NCBI RefSeq assembly: GCF_900537995.1
Contig: NZ_LR027880.1
Coordinates: 4,071,501 to 4,135,500 of the forward strand
From: Roseburia intestinalis L1-82
GTDB lineage: Bacteria > Bacillota > Clostridia > Lachnospirales > Lachnospiraceae
DNA: 64,000 nucleotides
Reading direction: 5' to 3'
Shown: piece by piece, positions 26,768-34,746 of the stretch
Numbering within the stretch: the first letter of the stretch is position 1
Layout of the letters: each line of letters opens with the position of its first letter
Program-made: the position numbers and the translations under genes
Notes under the pieces: generated by a model
What the model saw: only the letters and a program-made list of their open reading frames with translations
Told to the model about the DNA's origin: nothing
The model's database searches: none

Positions 26768-28702
26768 TTATATTTCACATGCCACATCATATGCTGATTT
26801 AATAGCATGATCAATATTACTTGGACGTTCTCCAGCACAATCACCAATATAGTGAAGTGGGAGAGGACAATCAGAAAGCTCTGGAAGGTTCTTTCTTGCA
26901 CCAACAGCCATTACAACAAAGTCTGAAGCAATTTCTTCTGTTGATGTATTGTCGTCTATTGTTTTTTCAACAACTACAGAATCATCTTTGATTTCTGATA
27001 ATTTTGCAGATGTTACTATTTGAACATTATAATGCTCTAATTCACTCATTAGAGTAGGTAGAACAGTGTTGCTTTCTTCTTTTGCAATCTGGTCCATCAT
27101 TTCAATAATTGTAACCTTACATCCACGTGAAGCCAGATATTCAGCTGTCTCAACACCTACAAGACCACCACCGATTACAGAAACATTACCGAATACGATT
27201 TCTTTCTTGGCAAGCACATCCCATGCACTTGTAACAGTTGGAAGATCTTTGCCAGGAACAGGGATTATTGCGTTGTTCGCACCTGTTGCCACAATTACTT
27301 CATCGAATGAATTATAATCCTGTGATGTGAATTCTTCACCTAGCCTGAATGTAACATCTAATTCAGGAAGTACATTTGCATAATAATTAATACTTCTCAT
27401 CATTTCTTCTTTTCTTGGAGGTACACTAGCAATAAGTAACTGACCACCAATCTGAAGTGATTTCTCAAAAATGGTTACACTATGACCTCTTAATGCAGCA
27501 ACACGTGCAGCTTCAAGTCCAGCAATACCAGCACCAATAATAGCTATTTTCTTTGATGATGCTGCAGGAGTTATATGTCGTGTTGCTTCGTAACCGTTTT
27601 CAGCATTAAGTACACAACTTAAGAAAGCACGATTCTGAATATTATCTGTACATCCCTTATTGCACATCATACATGTTCTGACATTACAGCAATGTCCATC
27701 TGCGCATTTGTTTGCAAAGTCAGGGTCTGTGAGAAGAGAACGACCTAATCCAATGATATCAGCAGAACCATTTGCAATAACTGCTTCGGCAGCTTCTGGT
27801 GTAACGATACGGCCTACTACAGATACAGGAATAGATACAAGCTCTTTTATTTTTTTAGAATAAGAAACCATAAATCCGTATGGCTGTGTTCCCATGGCAG
27901 GGATTGTATCACCCATATTTCCTGTATGGTTAGCCTGTGCAACATGTAATGTGTCAACACCGCAAGCTTCTAATTCTTTTGCAAAAATGCAAGCCTCATC
28001 AAATGGAAGACCACCTTTTCCTCTAAAACTATTTTCTCCAAGAGGAGTAACTATAGGAAGCTTGTAGTCGATAACCATGTCAGGTACGATTGTTTTTAAT
28101 CTTTTTACAAGTGTTAATGCAAAACGTGTACGATTAGCCAGGTCACCGCCATATTCATCAGTTCTATGATTTAAAATAGGAGAGCAGAGAGAACCAACAA
28201 GACGGTCTCCATGTACTTCAATACAATCAACACCAGCTTCGTGTGCTAAGATAGCACAGTTTTCCATATGCTTTATTATTTCATCAAGTTCTTCTGCAGT
28301 TACTTCATTTACAAAGTGCTGCATATCATGGTGAAGTTTAGCTCTTGCTTCCTGCATTTTGCCCTGATGGAACATATCGTTTAAAGCTTTGACATTGTAG
28401 TCAGGATGGAATAACTGAATTCCAAGCTTTGCACCATTTTCATGACATGCGTCAGCAAGTTTTTTGAAGCTTTGAACCTGCTCAGGTGAATAAAGCTTTG
28501 GTGTAGGAGAGAATGTTGGAAGTGGTGCAACATCTCCAATTACTATATATCCGACACCGCCTTTTGCGAGACGCTCGTAAAAACGAAAACTTTGTTCTCC
28601 AATTGAACCATCTTTTTCCTCATATCCTGTTGTAAGTGGTGGGAACATAATACGGTTTTTAAACTCAATATTTCCAACTTTTATAGGCTCTAATAATTTC
28701 AT
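26768..28702 (-). CDS. flavin/iron-sulfur ene-reductase (OYE / 2,4-dienoyl-CoA reductase family)
   Basis: 644 residues in three parts: an FMN-binding TIM barrel (1-~335), a [4Fe-4S] cluster site (Cys344, Cys347, Cys351, Cys363) and an FAD/NAD(P) domain (IAIIGAGIAGLEAA near 385; VSVIGGGLVGVETA near 505). Such enzymes reduce C=C bonds conjugated to a carbonyl using NADH. At the active-site strand it reads HGDRLVGSLCSP (164-175) where FadH-like proteins carry a catalytic Tyr, so it belongs to a divergent clade. It is the last gene of an operon with a feruloyl-esterase-like hydrolase and a cation symporter, which suggests reduction of an acrylate side chain or a related dietary enone. The substrate is inference. 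Confidence 0.88.
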   Translation of the reverse strand: MKLLEPIKVGNIEFKNRIMFPPLTTGYEEKDGSIGEQSFRFYERLAKGGVGYIVIGDVAPLPTFSPTPKLYSPEQVQSFKKLADACHENGAKLGIQLFHPDYNVKALNDMFHQGKMQEARAKLHHDMQHFVNEVTAEELDEIIKHMENCAILAHEAGVDCIEVHGDRLVGSLCSPILNHRTDEYGGDLANRTRFALTLVKRLKTIVPDMVIDYKLPIVTPLGENSFRGKGGLPFDEACIFAKELEACGVDTLHVAQANHTGNMGDTIPAMGTQPYGFMVSYSKKIKELVSIPVSVVGRIVTPEAAEAVIANGSADIIGLGRSLLTDPDFANKCADGHCCNVRTCMMCNKGCTDNIQNRAFLSCVLNAENGYEATRHITPAASSKKIAIIGAGIAGLEAARVAALRGHSVTIFEKSLQIGGQLLIASVPPRKEEMMRSINYYANVLPELDVTFRLGEEFTSQDYNSFDEVIVATGANNAIIPVPGKDLPTVTSAWDVLAKKEIVFGNVSVIGGGLVGVETAEYLASRGCKVTIIEMMDQIAKEESNTVLPTLMSELEHYNVQIVTSAKLSEIKDDSVVVEKTIDDNTSTEEIASDFVVMAVGARKNLPELSDCPLPLHYIGDCAGERPSNIDHAIKSAYDVACEI

Positions 28703-28731
28703 TGTTCATACTTCCTTTCAAAGTGAGTATA

Positions 28732-29484
28732 CTATTTAAGTGGTGTTAAAAACTCTAACATTAATTTGTCTAATTCTGCTCTTGCAAAAGCACTGGCAAA
28801 ATTGTGGTTAGCGCCTTCAATCGTTTTATAATTGCATTTTCCATTGTAAAGTGACTCATATCTATGGCATGTTGCATCATCTACCAAATCATCTGCAGTT
28901 CCTCTTATAAGGAGGACTGGTCCGTTGTATCCTTCTGCTGACGAGAATGGCTCATAATTAAATAAATCATGATTAAAGGATGTTGGGAAAGTGAGTCCTT
29001 CAATATCGGCCTTGGTGATTCCCTGAGCTTCCATGGCTTCAGCACGATCCTTACATCCAAACCACATTCCAGCACCTGGACACATAAGCATGAGAGCATA
29101 AGGATTAACAATAGGAGCGGCAGTAGCAGCTGCGTATCCTCCCATACTCTGACCAGATAAGATAATCTTATCTGGATTGGCAAAATCTTGTGTTTTAGTC
29201 CAGTTTATAATATCCTCGATATCGTGTAGGATACCTGTAAAGGTCATGTCCTCGAATTCACCATCACTTTCACCATTTCCGTATAAATCAAAACGGACAC
29301 TGGCAAATCCATGTTCAGCTAAGAATCTGGCTGTGTGAGTATAAATACTTTTGTAACCGCTTTTATTCCCTGTAAAGCCATGTACATTTACAATAGCAGG
29401 AAATCTTGTGCCATCTTCTGGAATGTTAACTATTCCGCGTAAGATGTGTCCATCACGGTTTGTGATTTCTACTTGTTTTGTCAA
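28732..29484 (-). CDS. alpha/beta hydrolase, cinnamoyl/feruloyl-esterase-like
   Basis: 250 residues. The nucleophile is Ser113 in GQSMGG, a likely acid is Asp199 in GTADDLVDD and the His is 227 in EGANHNF. The segment ASVRFDLYGNGESDGEFEDM (61-80) is close to the pattern of cinnamoyl esterases of gut lactobacilli (LJ0536 type), which release hydroxycinnamic acids from dietary esters such as chlorogenic acid. No signal peptide, so it is cytoplasmic and would act after import. It sits between the symporter and the ene-reductase with 24-29-base gaps. Other peptidase or esterase roles remain possible. Confidence 0.85.
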   Translation of the reverse strand: MTKQVEITNRDGHILRGIVNIPEDGTRFPAIVNVHGFTGNKSGYKSIYTHTARFLAEHGFASVRFDLYGNGESDGEFEDMTFTGILHDIEDIINWTKTQDFANPDKIILSGQSMGGYAAATAAPIVNPYALMLMCPGAGMWFGCKDRAEAMEAQGITKADIEGLTFPTSFNHDLFNYEPFSSAEGYNGPVLLIRGTADDLVDDATCHRYESLYNGKCNYKTIEGANHNFASAFARAELDKLMLEFLTPLK

Positions 29485-29508
29485 TTTAAAATACCTCCGT
29501 TTCTAATT

Positions 29509-30888
29509 TTATTCTGCAGTAGCAGCATTTCGCTTGTCAGCTAAATCCTGTAACATTTCAGCTGTTTTCTCTTTTGTAAGAGGGTAGATAAATTTTAATA
29601 CCAGAACAGCTAATAAATATCCTACAACATATAAACCTGTATATGTTTTCCAAAGACGTCCTGAGAATGCTTCATTCTGGACAGCTTCATTAACCTGGAA
29701 TCCAGCAATTGCAAGTGCAAAACTACTCATACTTCCTGATACAGCATTAGCAAGTTTACGGAAGAATGTATATGCTGAATATACAATTCCTTCATTACGT
29801 TTTCCTGTCTGAAGTTCCTGATAATCAATTGCATCATTTACAAGTGCCCAAACTAATACTTGGAAACCACTTACTCCAAGATAGCAGATTCCGTTGATGA
29901 TAATAAAGAGCATAGGATTTTCAAGTGGGAAGAAGAATAAAATAGCATAAACAACAACTGAGAAAGTTGCACTGTACATAATCCATTCTTTCTTTCCAAA
30001 TTTCTTAGCAACAAATTTTGTGCCTACAAATGCAATAAGTGACCAGATTACACTTAACATACCTGAAACTGCCATGATGGCAACATTTCCAAAATAATCG
30101 CGGAATAAATAAGTATTTAATCCGTTAACCATACCTGCTCCAACAATACCGATAAAGCTTGATAACATAACTCCGAGTAATGCTTTGTTTTTAGTAATAT
30201 CTTTAATTACCTGGAAGTAGTTAAGCTTTTCTTTTTTCTCAACAACTGGCTCTGTAATAATACGCTCTTTACACCAATGAGATGTAAACATAAGACAGAT
30301 TAATCCAATAACTGCACAGATTGCTGACATAATAAGGAAATGGCTAGGTACTGGCTGGTTATCTTTATATAAGAATAATGGTCCAGCAATAACGATAACT
30401 GTCATAAAAATTGTACCGCCAAGACTTCTGAAACGAGAAAGGTCAGTACGTTGGTTAACATCATCAGTCATTACACTTGAAAGACTACCAAATGGAACGC
30501 TGACACATGTGTACATAATTTCGTAAACAATATATGTAATGAACATATAAGCAATACGTGCACCATAAGCGAAATTGCTTACGTTAACAAATCCTAATAT
30601 ACAGAGTACTGCAGTTGGAAAAGCAAAGAATTTAATCCAAGGAATAAATTTTCCTTTTCCTTTGTTTTTGTGGCTATCAACAAGTGCACCAATTAAAGGG
30701 TCATTTATAGCATCCCAAAACTTTGTAATAAGCATAAGGATTCCTACGTGTACTGGATTAACTTTTAATACCAGTGTATAAAAAATAGCAAGATACATGG
30801 CACGGAACTGCTCAGTACAGCAACATCCCAAATCGCCAAGAGTGTAACCAATTTTGTCCTTCATGGAAAAAGGTCTTGTTTCTTTCAT
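29509..30888 (-). CDS. MFS cation symporter of the GPH (MelB-like) family
   Basis: 459 residues with about 12 membrane helices. The N-terminal helix-1/2 pattern KIGYTLGDLG and the motif FWDAINDPLIGALVDSHKNK are typical of glycoside-pentoside-hexuronide:cation symporters, where the Asp pair binds Na+ or H+. Near the C-terminus, ALVNDAIDYQELQTGKRNEG is the second family hallmark. It is the first gene of the operon and would bring in the ester or glycoside used by the two enzymes downstream. Its substrate is not predictable from sequence alone. Confidence 0.9.
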   Translation of the reverse strand: MKETRPFSMKDKIGYTLGDLGCCCTEQFRAMYLAIFYTLVLKVNPVHVGILMLITKFWDAINDPLIGALVDSHKNKGKGKFIPWIKFFAFPTAVLCILGFVNVSNFAYGARIAYMFITYIVYEIMYTCVSVPFGSLSSVMTDDVNQRTDLSRFRSLGGTIFMTVIVIAGPLFLYKDNQPVPSHFLIMSAICAVIGLICLMFTSHWCKERIITEPVVEKKEKLNYFQVIKDITKNKALLGVMLSSFIGIVGAGMVNGLNTYLFRDYFGNVAIMAVSGMLSVIWSLIAFVGTKFVAKKFGKKEWIMYSATFSVVVYAILFFFPLENPMLFIIINGICYLGVSGFQVLVWALVNDAIDYQELQTGKRNEGIVYSAYTFFRKLANAVSGSMSSFALAIAGFQVNEAVQNEAFSGRLWKTYTGLYVVGYLLAVLVLKFIYPLTKEKTAEMLQDLADKRNAATAE

Positions 30889-31079
30889 GATAATTTACCT
30901 CCCAAATTTATATTGTTTTGGTAGCTACAATCTTATTATATTGTGGTTATGCTGATATCCATATACAAATATTGCTTGCAAACTACGAAAAATTGATATA
31001 TTGTATATTTTGACAAAATGAACAAAAAATATAATAGGAAAGTGTGCAAAATAGACATATGAAAAAGCAAGGCTACAAA
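30889..31079. promoter_or_regulatory. divergent promoter region of symporter operon and AraC gene
   Basis: On the minus strand a TATAAT box (30935-30940) precedes the symporter by ~47 bases and has no good -35 element, as expected for a promoter that needs an AraC-type activator. On the plus strand TTGACA and TATAAT boxes lie at about 31010-31034 before the regulator gene, with short spacing. The region is AT-rich. Confidence 0.45.
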
Positions 31080-31901
31080 ATGGAATATTTGAAAATATTG
31101 GATAGTACCCAGCGAAGCTTTGGGCAAAAGAAGAGCTATACAATTGTATTTATAGCTGGTGGGATAGGGTATATGCACCAGGAGGATGATAATATTGTAT
31201 GTACTATGGAGGATTTGATATTTATTAAGCCAGGTAATAAAGTAAAGCTTGAATATCGTAAAAATAAGTATCCTCTTGAAGTTTATGTTCTTTATATAGG
31301 TGAAGAACTTTTAAGGAAATTGTCAGATGAAGAAACAAGACTTGATGAAGCGTTTGATTTTGTTCCGTATCAAGTTAAGATTGTTCATTCTGAGAGTGAA
31401 TCGGCTATGCTTATAAAGAATATATCCAAAAAGCTCTATTCTATGAATAATGAGCCGCCTAAATTTGCCCGCTCATTATACGAGAAAAGCCTATTAACTA
31501 TGATTCTTGTACTTGCACTTCGCTCATCTGTTCAGGAGGATGTACAGATTAAGACGAATAAGAAAAAACACGTTGTAATGGATGATATTTTTATTTATAT
31601 CAGAGAACATTTGACAGAAGATATCTCGTTGGAGCGCTTGGAAAATGAATTTTATGTAAGCCGTTATCATATAGTAAGAGAGTTTAAAAAAATGACAGGT
31701 GAGACACCTCATTCATACATTGTAAAGAGCAGACTTGATTTATGCCGCCATTATATAGAGCAGGGGAAAAGTATTCGTGAGGTATATGCGCTTGGTGGAT
31801 TTGGAGGGTATAATCATTTTTTTAGAGCATTTAAGAAAGAATATGGTGTTACTCCAATGCAATATTACAATAATTTACAGATTGACAGGAATGAAAAGTA
31901 A
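31080..31901 (+). CDS. AraC-family transcriptional regulator
   Basis: 273 residues from ATG 31080 (AAGG eight bases upstream); a GTG at 31044 and an ATG at 31059 are in frame but lie too close to the likely transcription start. The N-terminal part is a cupin-like sensor (for example GGIGYMHQEDDNIVCTMEDL), and the last ~100 residues hold the double helix-turn-helix (LERLENEFYVSRYHIVREF; LGGFGGYNHFFRAFKKEYG). It is transcribed away from the symporter/esterase/reductase operon and most likely activates it in response to the substrate. Confidence 0.9.
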   Translation: MEYLKILDSTQRSFGQKKSYTIVFIAGGIGYMHQEDDNIVCTMEDLIFIKPGNKVKLEYRKNKYPLEVYVLYIGEELLRKLSDEETRLDEAFDFVPYQVKIVHSESESAMLIKNISKKLYSMNNEPPKFARSLYEKSLLTMILVLALRSSVQEDVQIKTNKKKHVVMDDIFIYIREHLTEDISLERLENEFYVSRYHIVREFKKMTGETPHSYIVKSRLDLCRHYIEQGKSIREVYALGGFGGYNHFFRAFKKEYGVTPMQYYNNLQIDRNEK

Positions 31902-31928
31902 TGATTGTGTTTGTAGAATAAAGCAAAT

Positions 31929-31950
31929 AAGCCCGCAATTAAGCGGGCTT
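31929..31950 (+). terminator. stem-loop terminator of AraC gene
   Basis: AAGCCCGC and GCGGGCTT form an 8-bp GC-rich stem with a six-base loop, 27 bases after the regulator stop codon. Confidence 0.75.
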
Positions 31951-31997
31951 AAAATATGAACGAACACATAGGTGGTTTCTAGTATTTCATCCTTTAA

Positions 31998-32282
31998 TTA
32001 ACTCGACTTTTTGACAGGCAGTGTATCAACAATGATTTCTTCCGATACATCAATATCATCGAGATTATATTTTCAATGGAACACAATCGGCTCTTCGTTT
32101 ATTTCTGCAAAATATCTGTAGATACGATTAGTAAGTTCCTCCTTAGATTTAACACGGATACCTCTGAGCATCTGACGAGTCATCTTGCTAAAGAAACCTT
32201 CAACCATATTGAGCCATGATCCATGTTTGGGAGTGAATACAAATTCGAATCTTCCCGGTACAGTTCTTCTGTTCCTGCATAT
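31998..32282 (-). pseudogene. IS630-family transposase, C-terminal remnant
   Basis: About 95 codons match the C-terminal DDE end of IS630-type transposases: TVPGRFEFVFTPKHGSWLN with the following EGFF containing the catalytic Glu, then KMTRQMLRGIRV. A TGA stop (32073-32075) replaces the conserved Trp after EPIVFH, and the N-terminal two-thirds is absent. It is a dead fragment. Confidence 0.75.
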
Positions 32283-32439
32283 CAGCTTCTCCTTTCTGTT
32301 GCCATCCTTTATTTACTGGCTTCTATCATTTATTTGGAGTAAAAAATAGCTGATTGCAAAAAAGGGTCAAAAAAATATGATTTATTTTCAATTATTTCCT
32401 TATAAACCACTTTATATCTGTTTAAAATTGTGCACAAAA

Positions 32440-32469
32440 AAGGCATCAGCCGATTATGACCAATGCCTT
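32440..32469 (-). terminator. stem-loop terminator
   Basis: AAGGCAT and ATGCCTT form a 7-bp stem followed on the minus strand by six T. It lies ~75 bases after the ATPase gene, beyond the left 41-bp repeat, and also marks the end of the cassette. Confidence 0.6.
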
Positions 32470-32500
32470 ATACGTTATCCTTTATTTGGTTCGCTTTGTT

Positions 32501-32541
32501 CTATTAGCCAATTTCTTATTTTTTTCATTTTGGGCTAATAG
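32501..32541. repeat. 41-bp inverted-repeat unit, left copy
   Basis: Begins CTATTAGCC and ends GGCTAATAG, so it can fold on itself, with a T-rich centre. The same 41-base unit with a few differences in the centre is found at 33782-33822. This copy lies three bases after the ATPase stop codon. Confidence 0.75.
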
Positions 32542-32543
32542 AT

Positions 32544-33737
32544 TTATTTGTCCAACAACCAATCCGCAATGTCAATAACCTTGATTCCCTCATACTGGTA
32601 TTCATCATGCCTGGTTCTGGCTATCACATACTTAGGGTATGCATCTTTAATCTGCAAAAGTGGAGCAACCTCTCTTTCAAAGGTCTTCTCTTCACTGATA
32701 TTATCAGATACCTGAATATAGATTTTCTCACTCCGCTTCACTGCGACAAAATCTATTTCCTTCTTATATAATATGCCCACATATACCTCATATCCTCTAC
32801 GCAACAACTCAATCGCCACGATATTCTCTAGTATCCGCCCGTAATCCATATTCTTTGTCCCAAGCTTTGCATAACGGAAAGTATGGTCACTCAAATAGTA
32901 TTTGTCGTTGCTCGATAAATACTTTTTCCCCTTAATATCATATCTCCTAACCTTGTAGAACGCGAATGCATTGCACAGGTATTGCATATAATTGCCAACC
33001 GTCGTATGGTGTATCTTCTCCTGCATGCTTCCCAGAGTATTGGTAATGTTACGCGCAGACGAAAGATTCGACACATTATCCATAAGGAAATCCACAATTC
33101 TGTCCATAAGCTGCGTATTTCTTATCTTGTATTTTTTGCGTATATCACGCACTATCAGTGTATCAAACACATCAGCTATATAATCATACTTTGCTTCCTG
33201 ATCTTTATAAAGATAGGAACCAGACATTCCACCCTCTAGCACATACTTATCCAAAGCGTCGTAGCGGTCTTTCAAGCCAAAGTACTTCATATACTCACTA
33301 AAGGAAAACGGATATACTTTTATTTCAAAAGTACGCCCTGTAAATAACGTAGCCAAATCCGAACTTAGCAAAAAGGCATTTGAACCGGTAATATAGATAT
33401 CATACTTCTCGCTGGCATGAAGTCCATTGACTGCTTTCTCAAAATCTTTGCACATTTGCACTTCGTCAATAAAGACAAAATTCCCTTTACCTGCAACATA
33501 ATGTGCGTTTACATAATCGTATAATGCGCGATAAGTCAGTAAATCGTCATAATCAGGCAGGTTAAAATTTATCTGTATAATATTGCAATCCGGGTTCTCC
33601 GATTCAATATATGCTCTAAATGCTTCTAGCAACTTTGACTTTCCGCTTCGTCTTACACCGGTAATGACCTTGATATCCGGAGTCCCAAGTACATTGATTA
33701 ACTTATCTAAATACTGTCTACGCTCTATCAGCTTCAT
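32544..33737 (-). CDS. AAA ATPase with DUF4143 domain
   Basis: 397 residues from the third in-frame ATG (33737), which is placed nine bases after AAAGG. Walker A is GVRRSGKS near residue 30, Walker B is FVFIDEVQ near 90, and ITGSNAFLLS is the sensor region. The C-terminal DUF4143 part ends with a predicted nuclease-like core (EIDFVAV and KIYIQVSDN). Such predicted ATPases are common in gut bacteria and archaea; their role is not settled. The gene is bounded closely by two 41-bp inverted-repeat units, with its promoter overlapping the right one, so it looks like a self-contained cassette. Confidence 0.85.
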   Translation of the reverse strand: MKLIERRQYLDKLINVLGTPDIKVITGVRRSGKSKLLEAFRAYIESENPDCNIIQINFNLPDYDDLLTYRALYDYVNAHYVAGKGNFVFIDEVQMCKDFEKAVNGLHASEKYDIYITGSNAFLLSSDLATLFTGRTFEIKVYPFSFSEYMKYFGLKDRYDALDKYVLEGGMSGSYLYKDQEAKYDYIADVFDTLIVRDIRKKYKIRNTQLMDRIVDFLMDNVSNLSSARNITNTLGSMQEKIHHTTVGNYMQYLCNAFAFYKVRRYDIKGKKYLSSNDKYYLSDHTFRYAKLGTKNMDYGRILENIVAIELLRRGYEVYVGILYKKEIDFVAVKRSEKIYIQVSDNISEEKTFEREVAPLLQIKDAYPKYVIARTRHDEYQYEGIKVIDIADWLLDK

Positions 33738-33755
33738 CTGCATCATCCTTTCACA

Positions 33756-33798
33756 AACAGTATGTACTTATTATACTGTTTCTATTAGCCAAAATCAA
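33756..33798 (-). promoter_or_regulatory. ATPase promoter embedded in repeats
   Basis: Minus-strand -35 TTGATT (33793-33798, inside the right 41-bp unit) and -10 TATAAT (33770-33775) are 17 bases apart. A second inverted repeat, AACAGTAT/ATACTGTT (33756-33763 and 33773-33780), overlaps the -10 box. The layout suggests repressor control. Confidence 0.65.
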
Positions 33799-33822
33799 TA
33801 TTTTTTCATTTTTGGCTAATAG
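33782..33822. repeat. 41-bp inverted-repeat unit, right copy
   Basis: Same length, same ends (CTATTAGCC ... GGCTAATAG) and same central TTTTTTCATTTT as the copy at 32501-32541. It covers the -35 region of the ATPase gene. The 220 bases to its right hold a plain minus-strand frame (33806-34033) that I could not identify. Confidence 0.75.
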
Positions 33823-34041
33823 TTGTAGTGGTATTGACGAGAACTTTTCTTTCAGACTTTTTACTAATAGGAATACTCCGTTTAATCCGCAGGATGTCAT
33901 CTCTGTTTGAGAAATAAAGCCGTCTGGCAGTATTGTCAGCGGCTGGGCGCATCTGCCAGGAATAGTCACAGCAGAAATTTCGTTCCATTGATGCCGGTAG
34001 TGCGATGTTCCAGGTAATGTTACTACCTGACAAATTACAAC

Positions 34042-34542
34042 CTAATACGCGAATAATTTGACTTTTAGCAGTGTAAATTGATTAAAAACTGGTGAAAAGA
34101 TTTCGTCTCCATTCAAACGGCGCCCTCTTTTCCACTCTCCATCTTGAAAACTTCCCTCCTCCATATATAAAAAATCACAATTGCGCTTTTGATCGTTTCT
34201 GGAAAAAGGATTTATCTTACATCCGTTTATAATGAGGAAAAAGGTATCTTTTTCTTCTTCCAAGACTAAGCAAACTCCATCTTCTCTCGTGACTTCATCA
34301 CAAAACATATCTATTTCAAATCCATATTCTTCAAAACTAAGTTTTATTGGTCCGTTCATGTTTTCGGAAATCACCGCCTGAAGTCTGTTTGTGCCGTATC
34401 TTTCTACCAAAAGTTCCATCATGCTTTTAAGCGTTTTTGCACAAAACCGATACTCATCAATGTTCTGCGGTTTCTCTAAAAGGGGATCCGTTACATCTAT
34501 GCCAAACAAAGTTCCCTGAGTATTGTTAAATGGTTTCCCCAT
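34042..34542 (-). pseudogene. GH35-like enzyme, C-terminal DUF5597 remnant
   Basis: 166 residues. The stretch with GSFQDGEWKRGRRLNGDE resembles the DUF5597 beta-sandwich that closes some GH35-type beta-galactosidases, and KTLKSMMELLVERYGTNRLQ the linker before it. The catalytic barrel is missing upstream, and the window gives no trace of it. It is either a remnant or a small stand-alone domain; a weak ribosome site makes the first less surprising. Confidence 0.55.
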
Positions 34543-34576
34543 TAAATGAAAAAATCATTTGATATCATAACAAAAG

Positions 34577-34675
34577 TTATATTATTCTCTTCTTATATGT
34601 GCATATAATCCCAACTATAATTATAGTTATGTAATAAAGAATAGTACGAGCATTTTTAATTTTATCAGCTATCAT
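34577..34675 (-). CDS. 32-residue single-helix membrane peptide
   Basis: A short frame with a strong GGAGG site: MIADKIKNARTI, a hydrophobic helix of ~15 residues (LYYITIIIVGIIC) and a basic tail TYKKRII. It starts 71 bases after the stop of the sensor kinase gene on the same strand and could be the last gene of the immunity operon. Small membrane peptides of this sort can tune sensor kinases or transporters. No homologue was recognised, so function is open. Confidence 0.5.
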   Translation of the reverse strand: MIADKIKNARTILYYITIIIVGIICTYKKRII

Positions 34676-34746
34676 AATTCTGTATGCCTCCTTCTTCCAT
34701 GAGATTACAGCAAACGTAGTAGTAATGTCTATCAATTGCGGTCTAT

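Noticed and set aside
33806-34033. 75-codon minus-strand frame between the ATPase cassette and the GH35-like remnant
   Set aside because: No family, no convincing ribosome site; possibly a gene remnant but not supported enough to annotate.
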